The notes beneath the pieces are model-generated. The model was given only the letters and a program-made list of their open reading frames with translations. It ran no database searches and was not told where the DNA came from. A stretch of DNA of 64,000 nucleotides, from positions 434,001 through 498,000 of the forward strand of contig CAVYYU010000008.1 of assembly GCA_963772805.1 (NCBI GenBank), given 5' to 3'. This DNA comes from Legionella_A sp963772805 (GTDB lineage Bacteria; Pseudomonadota; Gammaproteobacteria; Legionellales; Legionellaceae). Shown here piece after piece: positions 25,692-34,087 of the stretch (its first letter is position 1; the number at the start of each line of letters is the position of its first letter). A program made the translations under genes and the position numbers.

Positions 25692-27116
25692 ATGAATGGT
25701 GCACGTGAAATTAACTCCAATCAAAACACACCAAGCTTAGCAGAGCAATTGAGTAAGATTCTCGCTCTAATGTCGATTATATCGAGTAGCAAAGAAGTGT
25801 ATTACCCCGCACCGCGTGGCGAGGGCATAACCATCACTGAGGAGCTCGTTTCTTGTTCTTTTTTGGGTCAAAATGAAATTTCAGCGGCAATTTCTTTACT
25901 TGAAGCAGGCGCGGAAGTGCCTGTATCAAATGTGCATGGACTCCAGTATATGTTTAAACTACAACTTGAATACCACAAAAACAGCAGGCGTTTTTCTGAT
26001 TTTTTTTCAGGACGTTATAATATTTTTTCAGGGCATGCCAAGACTCACGAGCTTGCTCGACATAATCAATCAGACATTGTTCTGCAAGACATTAAGTATC
26101 TTCAGGCGCTTACCTTAGAGGCTGCATTAGGCTTTGATAAAGCAATGCCGATGTACGTTGAGTTGAGCCTAAATAAATCGGCCAAATCTTGTTTAAAAAT
26201 GAGCCAGTCACATCTCGAATCGGGTGATTATGAAGCAGCTATTGCCTATCTTGAACAAGCCAGAAATGCAGAAAATACCGATAGAATAGACAATGAAACA
26301 TTTGTTTCAGCACTGTTTTATATCTTGAAGCGAGTCGAAAAAGAGCCCGCCGGCGAGGGTGAGCTCAACAAAGTTCAAGAGGTGCAGAATTATCTGATTA
26401 AACAAATTATGCGGCCTAATCATTGTAGTCGGGCATCGTTATCTGTTGATAATATCCTTTCTATGAGTGAGTTCTGCTTGCGCCGTTATCTTTCATCGGT
26501 GGATAAAGAGAGAGCAACCCCATTATTAGCTTTAAAAATAGCCTGTAAAGCTTATCTGCAGGGAGGGGCTAGTAAGAGTGAATTGCTAAATGCAGTAGGA
26601 TGCATCGTTGAGTCGTTTAATTTCAGTTGTAAATTTTCAGATGAAAAACAATTGTCAGTAAAATTGCGTAGTGCTTTATCTGAGGTATTTAAGCGCGCAG
26701 TTTTTAGCGGTATGGATTCACTGCAGGGCATCTATGCGCTTTCGTTGAAATTTTTCCAAGTAGCGGTAGCTATACAAGAGGAGATGAAAAAAACATCTAC
26801 AGACGCTTCAAATAATGAAAGTTTTAAATTGGAATTAGAGCAAAAAAAGAAAGAAACAGTTCAATTAATTAAAACCTATCTTGTTATTCCAGGCTTGCTT
26901 GAGTACCTTGTGCAAAATAACGACGACAACGTTTTATCTTTTATGAAAGCAAATGTTGCAGACATATTTGAAAATCAATCTGAGCTCATTGAGTTTAATA
27001 AGCCAGTCATGCCTTCATCAAGATTTTCTAATCCTAATATGTTGTTTGCTAATTACATGGTGGGTGAAGAAAAAATGAGTCTGGATTCCCAAGACGCAAC
27101 AGAATACACCATATAG
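25692..27116 (+). CDS. hypothetical helical repeat protein, possible effector
   Basis: A 474-aa protein I do not recognise. It is soluble, almost all alpha-helical and charged, without signal peptide. NEISAAISLLEAGAEVPVSN at about 59-78 resembles one ankyrin helix pair, and SCLKMSQSHLESGDYEAAIA at about 172-195 resembles a TPR unit. The C-terminal 20 residues are acidic and polar (EEKMSLDSQDATEYTI), a composition often seen in Dot/Icm secretion signals. GAGGG precedes the ATG. It ends 20 bp before palindromic repeat copy C. Function and secretion are inference only. Confidence 0.6.
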   Translation: MNGAREINSNQNTPSLAEQLSKILALMSIISSSKEVYYPAPRGEGITITEELVSCSFLGQNEISAAISLLEAGAEVPVSNVHGLQYMFKLQLEYHKNSRRFSDFFSGRYNIFSGHAKTHELARHNQSDIVLQDIKYLQALTLEAALGFDKAMPMYVELSLNKSAKSCLKMSQSHLESGDYEAAIAYLEQARNAENTDRIDNETFVSALFYILKRVEKEPAGEGELNKVQEVQNYLIKQIMRPNHCSRASLSVDNILSMSEFCLRRYLSSVDKERATPLLALKIACKAYLQGGASKSELLNAVGCIVESFNFSCKFSDEKQLSVKLRSALSEVFKRAVFSGMDSLQGIYALSLKFFQVAVAIQEEMKKTSTDASNNESFKLELEQKKKETVQLIKTYLVIPGLLEYLVQNNDDNVLSFMKANVADIFENQSELIEFNKPVMPSSRFSNPNMLFANYMVGEEKMSLDSQDATEYTI

Positions 27117-27135
27117 TATCTAGTACGGTTTAATA

Positions 27136-27230
27136 TGTAGGTTGGTGCTGAGTGGTAGCGAAGCCCAACGGGGGGTGGTTTTCGTGCTGTGACTGTTGGG
27201 CTTCGCTACCACTCAGCGCCAACCTACGGT
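27136..27230 (+). repeat. palindromic intergenic repeat, copy C
   Basis: A hairpin of about 95 bp with long near-perfect arms (TGTAGGTTGGTGCTGAGTGG and AGCGAAGCCCAAC on one side, complement on the other), between two genes that end facing each other. Confidence 0.9.
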
Positions 27231-27257
27231 ATGAATAATGACAGATGTGCTTGTAAA

Positions 27258-28214
27258 TTATAAAAATGCATCACTAACTATTTTTTTTGAAGGTACGCCG
27301 GCTAGAAATGCTTTTGTTTTCAGTTTGTTGGTGGTGTCTTTGGGGCCGCAAACAAAAACGTGCATCTGTGCTGGATTGGTCAAATGCGTTATTAGTAGTT
27401 GTTCGATGGATGCTTCACGGTAGCGCCCATTGCTTTTAAGAACACAGGGTTCATAGTGAAAGCTTGCATTGACGGCAGCGAGGGTTTCAAGCTCTTCATT
27501 GTAATAAATATCATCATCAGTACAGCCACCATGTATTAACGTGATCTGCCCTTGATGGCCTAGACTGATTGCACTTTTGAGAATGGCGAGCAAAGGAGCG
27601 AGTCCTGTTCCTGTTCCTGCCAGCACTATATCGAATGATAGTTTGTCAGGATTGTAATAATAACACTGTCCAAATGGGCCTCTGAGCCTGATTTGGGTAT
27701 CGATTACTGCTTTTTCCTGTAGCCATTGCGACATGGCGCCACCGCTATAAAGCTTGATATGTAATTCAATGAATCCCTCTTGCGCCGGGATATTGGCAAT
27801 AGAATAACTGCGTGAAACATCGTCAGGATTGATTAAATTTAGATATTGGCCAGGGATCCAATTTTCCAGGTTATCAGCAATGAGTTTAAGTTTTATGACG
27901 TTGTGGGTCAGGCGTTCAATATCCGTGACGATCGCTGCAACATCACATTCTGCGGTATCCGGAGATTCCAGCAGCAAGCCGGATTCGGGTGTTGCCCTGC
28001 AGGCTAAAAAATAACCTTGTGCTTTTAAGGTAGCAGGGAGACCTTCCTGCCAGGATGGTTCAATAACGCCGTTTGTTGCTTTGATGAGGCAAGATTGGCA
28101 AATACCAGCCAGGCAGGCATTGGGATATTCAATACCGTGGCGCAAAAGGCAGTTCAGAACATTTTCATCATCTGCCAGTGCGTATGGTTTGTTTTTGTAG
28201 GTCAGTAAAGTCAT
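27258..28214 (-). CDS. ferredoxin-NAD(P)H reductase (2Fe-2S/FAD), partner of truncated hemoglobin
   Basis: A 318-aa electron-transfer flavoprotein with an N-terminal plant-type [2Fe-2S] ferredoxin domain (CLAGICQSC at about 33-41 and a fourth Cys in FLACRATPE at about 71), an FAD domain (RSYSIAN at about 134) and an NAD(P) domain (GTGTGLAPLLAIL at about 204; CGPKDT near the C-terminus). The build is that of dioxygenase and monooxygenase reductases. The truncated hemoglobin gene ends four bases before this start, so the product probably re-reduces that heme during NO dioxygenation. It would then replace the reductase half of a flavohemoglobin. An alternative would be a CDP-glucoseen-reductase-like role, but the context does not suggest it. 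Confidence 0.85.
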   Translation of the reverse strand: MTLLTYKNKPYALADDENVLNCLLRHGIEYPNACLAGICQSCLIKATNGVIEPSWQEGLPATLKAQGYFLACRATPESGLLLESPDTAECDVAAIVTDIERLTHNVIKLKLIADNLENWIPGQYLNLINPDDVSRSYSIANIPAQEGFIELHIKLYSGGAMSQWLQEKAVIDTQIRLRGPFGQCYYYNPDKLSFDIVLAGTGTGLAPLLAILKSAISLGHQGQITLIHGGCTDDDIYYNEELETLAAVNASFHYEPCVLKSNGRYREASIEQLLITHLTNPAQMHVFVCGPKDTTNKLKTKAFLAGVPSKKIVSDAFL

Positions 28215-28218
28215 CGAG

Positions 28219-28587
28219 TTACTTGTTTAGCACATCTGAGCGAACACTGTTGGCAATGTCGGCCACTTGCTGAATATCGGTATCAGCCGCACCCAGTTCT
28301 TTCAATGTGGCGCCTAAGTGTTCGATGACGATATCCACATGGGTATCATTTAATCCTTGTTTCACTAAATGACGATGGCCTTCGCGCATGTTTTTTCCGG
28401 TATAATGATTGGGGCCGCCAAATACCATGGTTAAAAACCCTTTTTGTTTGACAATTTGTTTTTCCATATCGACGTCGCCAAAGAAGGAACTGACACGCGC
28501 ATCGCTCAGCATTTTGCGATAGAAAATGTCAACGGCAGCATCGACAGCGGCCTGGCCGCCAAGGCGTTCATAAAGGGATATAGACAT
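28219..28587 (-). CDS. glbN: group I truncated hemoglobin
   Basis: A 122-aa 2/2 globin, heme-binding and probably an NO dioxygenase. LYERLGGQAAVDAAVD is the family N-terminus, Tyr23 is the B10 residue that stabilises bound O2, and the proximal His is His71 in MREGHRHL. The ATG at 28587 is close behind a strong NsrR-like palindrome, so induction by nitric oxide is expected. The reductase gene follows at four bases. The name glbN follows the family; an orthologous relation to mycobacterial trHbN is not shown. Confidence 0.92.
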   Translation of the reverse strand: MSISLYERLGGQAAVDAAVDIFYRKMLSDARVSSFFGDVDMEKQIVKQKGFLTMVFGGPNHYTGKNMREGHRHLVKQGLNDTHVDIVIEHLGATLKELGAADTDIQQVADIANSVRSDVLNK

Positions 28588-28602
28588 GATTAGCTTCCTT
28601 GT

Positions 28603-28625
28603 AAGGTGTATTTGATATGCATCTT
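28603..28625. promoter_or_regulatory. NsrR operator
   Basis: A 23-bp inverted repeat built of AAGGTGTATTT, a central G, and ATATGCATCTT. It fits the established NsrR consensus (two AAGATGCATTT-like halves in 11-1-11 spacing) with only a few mismatches. It lies between the divergent hemoglobin and nsrR genes, 15 bp from the hemoglobin start and 46 bp from the nsrR start. It would allow NO-relieved repression of the hemoglobin operon and autoregulation of nsrR. Confidence 0.85.
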
Positions 28626-28671
28626 ATAATAAGAAATAATATGCGTCAATAACGAATGTGTAGAGATTTAT

Positions 28672-29106
28672 ATGCAACTAACGCAATTCACTGATTACTC
28701 CTTGCGCGCGCTGATTTACATCGCGCTTAAAAAGAAGCGCTGTACTATCAGCGACATTCAAATCGCTTACAACATATCAAACAATCATTTGATTAAAATC
28801 ATCCATAATTTATCGAAACTAGAGCTAATCACAACTACCCGTGGAAAAAATGGCGGGGTAGCCATGGCAGTTAATCCAGTGGATATCAATTTAGGTGAGT
28901 TGATCGTGAAGTTAGAATCAAATTTTGATTTGGTTCCCTGCTTCAACAAGGAAAAAGCGAATTGTTGTATAGCACCAGCCTGTAAATTAAAATTGGTGCT
29001 TCACGAGGCACAAAAAGCATTCATGTCCGTTTTGAACCACTATACGCTGGCCGATATTTTGCATAATCCAGCAGAGCTTAATCAATTTTTAAAGATAACA
29101 TTTTGA
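28672..29106 (+). CDS. nsrR: Rrf2-family nitric oxide-sensing repressor
   Basis: A 144-aa transcription factor. The N-terminal winged helix-turn-helix (MQLTQFTDYSLRALIYIA, then ISNNHLIKIIHNL as recognition helix) and the [Fe-S] ligand region with Cys90, Cys98/Cys99 and Cys104 match NsrR. Rrf2 relatives such as IscR have different spacing. Its cluster reacts with NO and repression is lifted. It is divergent from the hemoglobin/reductase pair across a near-consensus NsrR box, which makes the assignment firm. Confidence 0.93.
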   Translation: MQLTQFTDYSLRALIYIALKKKRCTISDIQIAYNISNNHLIKIIHNLSKLELITTTRGKNGGVAMAVNPVDINLGELIVKLESNFDLVPCFNKEKANCCIAPACKLKLVLHEAQKAFMSVLNHYTLADILHNPAELNQFLKITF

Positions 29107-29479
29107 CTATAGTGGCCTTGATGCAGCGCATAGGGAGGTCAGTATTCATTTAGTATGAAGAATTATATTAACGGCGTTAAAACACACTACGTTTCACGTA
29201 TCAGCCGGGGTATTCTCTGGGGCAGGTTATCTTAATTTGGGTTTGTCTCATCCTCAGATGTGGGTTGCTGTCTATTACAATTTTTGAATATGCTGTTGCA
29301 GCTGAGCATGTCATTCCTCCCCTTATTTATAACGATAATTTTTGCAGAGCAACAAAGCCAAGCGCACGAGGTAACACAAAAAAGATAGATCTAAAGATAG
29401 ATCTAATTGACGAAGAGATATAATGAGCCATACTGTTTGTATACAACTCAAAACGAAACAATGTTGAGGATAATACATC
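29107..29479 (+). other. intergenic region between nsrR and the ankyrin gene
   Basis: About 373 bp with no intact frame. It holds a 12-base direct repeat (AAGATAGATCTA, twice near 29380-29403) and a TATAAT at 29419-29424 without a matching -35. The stretch 29160-29300 reads like broken coding sequence (GYSLGQVILIWVCL in one frame), but I cannot identify a parent gene. Confidence 0.4.
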
Positions 29480-31438
29480 ATGCCAACTTCGTCCCAGAAC
29501 ATGGCTAATGCCAAAAAAATACATGAAGGCTTAATTACAACCGTAGAAACAATGCGTAAAGCTCAAGAGACGCTTGGTTCCTCAAAACAGTCAAACCCAT
29601 TATTTAACGAGCTACTTAGCACAATGGCGGACAAGTTAACGACATACATTGAAAAACTGGAGGCCGCCAGTAACTTTGAAGAAATGGACACAGTGTTATT
29701 CGAAATTCAATATCGTGATTATGGCCGACTAGAAACAGAAATATTAAATAAAATGAATCAAGCAGCAGAACTACTTAAACAATTTGAGGTGCTACAGGGA
29801 CTTGAAGCCAAAGCTAGCCAAAGCAGAGATGAGGAGTATAAAGGCACATTAAAACAAGCTGGCGCACCAGAGATAGGGGACAGCCATAGGGATGATGCGC
29901 AATCGGATGAGGATGAGTCCTTATCTCGAATCGGAGAAAAGACCCCTGCGTTACAGCAAGAACCTACGCCAAAATCAAGTTCAAGTGGTAGTTTATTAGA
30001 ATCATCAAGCGCAAACGATAAACAGAGTAGCTATGAGGATGATAGACAACAAGGTGAAGGTGGATTTCCTATGCAGCAGGAGTCAAAAGAAGAATCAGTG
30101 CCAAAGCCAAGCCAAATACAAACTCTTGATGAACTCTATAAAAAATTAGCAAAAGATCAGGATAATCGGCATCAAGAAATGATGAGCACGATGAAACTCA
30201 TTGCTACAGCACAGGCATCATTTGCTGTAATTAACAAGACATACAAATATAATTCACCTGTAGCAGAGGCTATACAAAGCTTCGGTAATAATAACAACTC
30301 AGGGCACGTTCATCACGTTGAGAACGTCATCTTGGGTGGAATTATTGATGAAACTGATGCAGGTCAAGCGCTTTCTAAGTTAGGACTAGTAGAAAAATTT
30401 GACCAGCAAGATGACTTGATGAAATTACTTTGCAAGCACTATCCAGACGCTGTCAATTATAAAAGCCCAGGCCAAGGGTATACTGCCGCAATGGAATTTA
30501 TTGATAATGCTATCGATCAAGAAAAAACAACGGAGCGCTTAAACTACCTAATTCAGCAAGAAAAATTTGATCCAATCATCCTAAATAAGGAGGGTCAAAC
30601 AACTCTTGCCATGTTATTTAAAAAACTAGAAGAAGATTCTTCCTATGATAATGAAGAAAAAAAAGCCATGTCTTCTGATTACGCAAGCACTATAAATCTT
30701 TTATTAAACCATTCTGCAACAAAAGGGCGTGATAACTATTTTGACGCGGCACTCATAGCAGCAAGCGCTTGCGAAAACTCCCCGATCAGAGAAAAATCGC
30801 TCAATGAGATGCTTGATACGCATAAATTCTCGCCTAAAATATTAGGGCTTGTACTAATTAATGTGATCAAGGATACAGAAAGATGTAAAACGTTAATTAA
30901 TATGGGCGCAGATTTAACGGTCAAATCTCAAGAATGTCGTTTAGACAATAATAATGCTCTTTTTGCGGCTGTTAACGAGGGAAACTTGGACGTTGTTGAG
31001 TTACTTATCAAACAAGATCCTGGACTTGTATCAACTGATTTTAAAGAAGAACGAGAGTATGCAGCTAAAGATATAATAACCCCCTTAGCATTCGCAATTC
31101 ACCGTCTATACCTTGCTGAGGATAAAGAAGTTAATGTTAATATTGTGATTGAACTGATGGATGCAAACCATATTCGAAATACTGATGATATTAAAGACTT
31201 GCCAACGTTTACTGGTTGCAAAGCCGGAGAAATATTAGAAAAACATGCTAGTGATATAAACAGAATACTAGAACAAAAAGAAAAGGCGAAAATTGCAGCA
31301 CCCAGCGCTAGTTCTGCATCAACGGTTGATAATTGTGTAACTACAGCGTTTAAAACGGCGTTGTCAGCAGTTAGTAAAGAAGACAAGTCATCATCAGCCG
31401 ACAGCAGTGATACTCCTACTCCGGCTAATAGATCTTAG
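29480..31438 (+). CDS. ankyrin-repeat protein with disordered linker, candidate effector
   Basis: A 652-aa hydrophilic protein. The N-terminal helical region (1-110) is followed by a Ser/Glu/Gln-rich low-complexity linker (about 115-215). A helical part (220-300) precedes ankyrin-like units, best seen in NNALFAAVNEGNLDVVELLI at about 492-511 and in LINMGADLTVKSQE just before it. The tail is Ser/Thr/Pro-rich (SSADSSDTPTPANRS). There is no signal peptide or membrane helix. TTGAGGA lies upstream of the ATG at 29480. The shape is that of Legionella/Coxiella ankyrin effectors, but no secretion evidence is available. Confidence 0.7.
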   Translation: MPTSSQNMANAKKIHEGLITTVETMRKAQETLGSSKQSNPLFNELLSTMADKLTTYIEKLEAASNFEEMDTVLFEIQYRDYGRLETEILNKMNQAAELLKQFEVLQGLEAKASQSRDEEYKGTLKQAGAPEIGDSHRDDAQSDEDESLSRIGEKTPALQQEPTPKSSSSGSLLESSSANDKQSSYEDDRQQGEGGFPMQQESKEESVPKPSQIQTLDELYKKLAKDQDNRHQEMMSTMKLIATAQASFAVINKTYKYNSPVAEAIQSFGNNNNSGHVHHVENVILGGIIDETDAGQALSKLGLVEKFDQQDDLMKLLCKHYPDAVNYKSPGQGYTAAMEFIDNAIDQEKTTERLNYLIQQEKFDPIILNKEGQTTLAMLFKKLEEDSSYDNEEKKAMSSDYASTINLLLNHSATKGRDNYFDAALIAASACENSPIREKSLNEMLDTHKFSPKILGLVLINVIKDTERCKTLINMGADLTVKSQECRLDNNNALFAAVNEGNLDVVELLIKQDPGLVSTDFKEEREYAAKDIITPLAFAIHRLYLAEDKEVNVNIVIELMDANHIRNTDDIKDLPTFTGCKAGEILEKHASDINRILEQKEKAKIAAPSASSASTVDNCVTTAFKTALSAVSKEDKSSSADSSDTPTPANRS

Positions 31439-31520
31439 TCGAACGCTATAAATAGGATTTTTCGGCAAGCCGTTGTCTCTTATCATGCCGGTTTGCCGAG
31501 AGTTTCACTTGTAGTCTGGA

Positions 31521-32015
31521 TTAAGGGGCGCTGTAATCAGGGGGTCTTTGGCATGAAGATACAATATCTTTTTCAAGGCGTATAACCAACTTTTGAACGG
31601 CCTGTTCGATGGGTTCTGAGCGTGTAAATTGCAATTGAATATCATCTATTTCTATACCGTATAAAATCACCGTTGGTGGGAGAATTTGCAGAGTGGCTCC
31701 CATTTTCATGGCTTCAGCCACGCCTAATCCATGGGTTGATAAGGTCGTGGTTATAGCTGCTATTTCTTCGTTTTGAAAGCGGTGAAAGCTGCCAATTTCC
31801 GCACCTGTTTTAACTGCATCTATTATGAAGACGGTCTGTGTATCGCGCATTAATTCCAGCAGGTACATGCCGGGTCGATCACAATAAAGCAATTGTAATG
31901 GATTCGGTATAAATGGTTGCAACGCGGGTCTTTGTAGCAATAATTTCACCACCTCCCAGCCCAATTGGTCATCACCAAACGGTGAGCCAATGCCTATAAC
32001 ACACAAGTCGCTCAT
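31521..32015 (-). CDS. [NiFe] hydrogenase maturation endopeptidase
   Basis: A 164-aa HyaD/HybD/HoxW-type protease that removes the C-terminal tail of the hydrogenase large subunit once nickel is inserted. The nickel-recognition residues are where expected: GIGSPFGDDQLGWE (about 7-20), the Asp of FIIDAVKTGAEIG and the His of STHGLGVAEA. The ATG at 32015 is chosen because it overlaps the large-subunit stop (ATGA); a longer frame from 32054 lies inside that gene. It is the last gene of the hyp/hyd operon, and its substrate is surely the adjacent subunit, which still carries a cleavable tail. Confidence 0.9.
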   Translation of the reverse strand: MSDLCVIGIGSPFGDDQLGWEVVKLLLQRPALQPFIPNPLQLLYCDRPGMYLLELMRDTQTVFIIDAVKTGAEIGSFHRFQNEEIAAITTTLSTHGLGVAEAMKMGATLQILPPTVILYGIEIDDIQLQFTRSEPIEQAVQKLVIRLEKDIVSSCQRPPDYSAP

Positions 32016-33310
32016 GTGCGTGCTACCGTCATGTTTAGAAAATGAGTTGAGCATGAGATGCAGGGGTCGTAGTTGCGGATGATCATTTCACTGAAGGTTC
32101 GCAATTCATCATCAGGTTTATTTAAACCAAACTGTTGTAACGAAATACGCAAATCGTCTTCTATTCTTGCCTGATTTTGACTGGTGGGTGGGATAATGCG
32201 TGTTGAGTTGACCAGTCCATTTTCGTCCATATCAAAAAAATGCCAGAGCATACCGCGAGGTGCTTCGGTACAACCGTAACCAATGCCTGCGCGCGGCTTG
32301 ATTTCTGGATGCGATACTTGTGGGTAGACATAAGATTGTAAAATACGTTTTGCTTCCAATACGCCATAATAAATTTCCACGGCGCGTGCGATGATGCTGT
32401 GAGCCATGTTTCTACTGGGGAAATGGATACCAATACTATCTAAAATCGTGTGGATTGGTGCAGGCAGGCGGTCATAATTAATATTTATACGTGCTAACGG
32501 ACCAACCAGATAGGATTGGCCTTGCAACAGACAATGCAAAGCTGTGGAGTATGGGACTTGTGATTCTTTGAAGTGATCGTCAAAGCAATTAATCGCGATA
32601 TTTAATCCTTGATCAGAAACAATTTGACCTTCGTTCATGGGGTATTCGTCGGGGTGGCGTAAACAAACGCTGGTGAAATCATGGCAGTTATCCCCCAGTG
32701 GCAAGGTCGCAACCCATTCAACTAATTTCTCACAATCCTCGATGCGCGCTTGCACGCGAGCAAGTAACTCGTTGACCTGTGTCAGGTTGGGTGCTTTATA
32801 AAAACCGCCAATGCAAGCGCCCACGGGGTGTACGGCGCGCCCGCCGAGAAAACTGATAATCTCATGCCCCAAGCTTTGCAGGCGCAGTCCACGGTGCACC
32901 GCTTCCGGGTAGACTTCGGCCATCGCTGGTGCTGATTTAAATCCAAGGTAATCGGGAGCTGCGAGAAAATGTACATGCAAGCTATGGCTTTCAAGCCATT
33001 CGCCGCAATAAAACAAACGGCGCATGTCGCGTACCCAAGGAGTAGGTTGGATACCAAAGCACTGCTCAACGGCATGGGTGGCACTCATTTGATAAGCGAC
33101 AGGGCAAATGCCGCAAATGCGTGCAACCATGTCCAGTATGTCGCCATACGAACGACCCTCTAAAAATTTTTCAAAAAGGCGAGGCGGTTCGTAAATTTTT
33201 AACTGCAGGCGCTGAATTTTATTGTCACGAATTTTTACCTCTAGCGCACCTTCTCCCTCAACGCGGGCAAGGATAGGAACGTGAATAGTCGTTGTTTTAC
33301 TTTTTGACAA
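32012..33310 (-). CDS. hydA: group 3b [NiFe] hydrogenase large (alpha) subunit
   Basis: The 432-aa catalytic subunit with the [NiFe] site. The N-terminal nickel ligands are in RICGICPVAYQMSATHAVE (about 64-82) and the C-terminal ligands in DPCISCSTH. The nine residues that follow (FLNMTVART) are the tail removed by the maturation protease next door. The order hydB-hydG-hydD-hydA is that of archaeal sulfhydrogenase and bacterial NAD(P)-linked group 3b enzymes, which are cytoplasmic and reversible. The group call rests on subunit composition and order; motif-level phylogeny was not possible. Confidence 0.93.
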   Translation of the reverse strand: MSKSKTTTIHVPILARVEGEGALEVKIRDNKIQRLQLKIYEPPRLFEKFLEGRSYGDILDMVARICGICPVAYQMSATHAVEQCFGIQPTPWVRDMRRLFYCGEWLESHSLHVHFLAAPDYLGFKSAPAMAEVYPEAVHRGLRLQSLGHEIISFLGGRAVHPVGACIGGFYKAPNLTQVNELLARVQARIEDCEKLVEWVATLPLGDNCHDFTSVCLRHPDEYPMNEGQIVSDQGLNIAINCFDDHFKESQVPYSTALHCLLQGQSYLVGPLARININYDRLPAPIHTILDSIGIHFPSRNMAHSIIARAVEIYYGVLEAKRILQSYVYPQVSHPEIKPRAGIGYGCTEAPRGMLWHFFDMDENGLVNSTRIIPPTSQNQARIEDDLRISLQQFGLNKPDDELRTFSEMIIRNYDPCISCSTHFLNMTVART

Positions 33311-34085
33311 TTTTTATCCCTTTAAAATAGGCACCTGCCTGATTAAATACCGGCGCTTGATTATTGATATGTAAAAACTGATTGGCAATTTTTGTAGCGC
33401 TCAGCCCATCTCGTTCGAATTGTCCTCCTAAGGAATGTGGATTAGGATTTTCAGAGGGGCCATAACAGGCATAACACGCGCGTCCCATTCCTGGGCAAAG
33501 TGCGCCACAGCCCGTTCGGGTAACAGGTCCCATACACGGTTCTTTTTTGCTAACCAGTACGCAGACATGCCCCAAGCGCTTGCACTCATGGCAGACCGCA
33601 TCGCGTTTAATTTTGGGCGTGGCACCAAACAAGAGTGAGCGTACAACATCGATGACTTGCACGGTGTTGACAGGACATCCCCATATTTCCCAATCTACGC
33701 GTACATGGTTTGCAATCCCTGTTGAGGTCGCCAGGGTTTCAATGGTGTCGGGGGTGGCGTAAACGCTTGCCATCCATTCTTTATAGTTGGCAGCATTGCG
33801 TAACGCCTGAATGCCGCCATTGGTGGCGCAGGCGCCAATCGTAATGAGGTATTTAGTGTTTTCACGGATTTTTTTAATGCGCTTAATTTCATCGGGTGTC
33901 GAAATACTGCCTTCGACAAACGTAATATCAACGGCCGCTTCCGGTTCCAGCATGCCAGCTTCTGCAAAATGCACAATGTCGACTAACTTAGATAAAAGCA
34001 ATAAAGCCTCACCGGCATTTAAAAAGGCTAACTGACAACCATCACAGGATGTGAATTTATAGACAGCTAGTCTTGGTTTTGCCAT
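33297..34085 (-). CDS. hydD: group 3b [NiFe] hydrogenase small (delta) subunit
   Basis: A 262-aa electron-transfer subunit carrying three Fe-S clusters. The proximal cluster Cys are in FTSCDGCQLAFLN (11-23), GACATNGG and GCPVNT. Further Cys clusters CHECKRLGHVC, EPCMGPVTRTGCGALCPGMG and CYACYGPSENP supply the medial and distal sites. There is no Tat signal, so the enzyme is cytoplasmic, as in group 3. It overlaps hydA by 14 bases and follows hydG by two bases. Confidence 0.92.
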   Translation of the reverse strand: MAKPRLAVYKFTSCDGCQLAFLNAGEALLLLSKLVDIVHFAEAGMLEPEAAVDITFVEGSISTPDEIKRIKKIRENTKYLITIGACATNGGIQALRNAANYKEWMASVYATPDTIETLATSTGIANHVRVDWEIWGCPVNTVQVIDVVRSLLFGATPKIKRDAVCHECKRLGHVCVLVSKKEPCMGPVTRTGCGALCPGMGRACYACYGPSENPNPHSLGGQFERDGLSATKIANQFLHINNQAPVFNQAGAYFKGIKIVKK

Positions 34086-34087
34086 GT

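Noticed and set aside
29107..29479. Degraded gene between nsrR and the ankyrin gene
   Set aside because: Fragments look coding-like but I could not identify a parent family, so it is listed only as intergenic.
31462..31499. Hairpin between the ankyrin gene and the hydrogenase operon as terminator
   Set aside because: The stem TCGGCAAGCCG/CGGTTTGCCGA is real but imperfect, and the T run lies before rather than after it on the plus strand.
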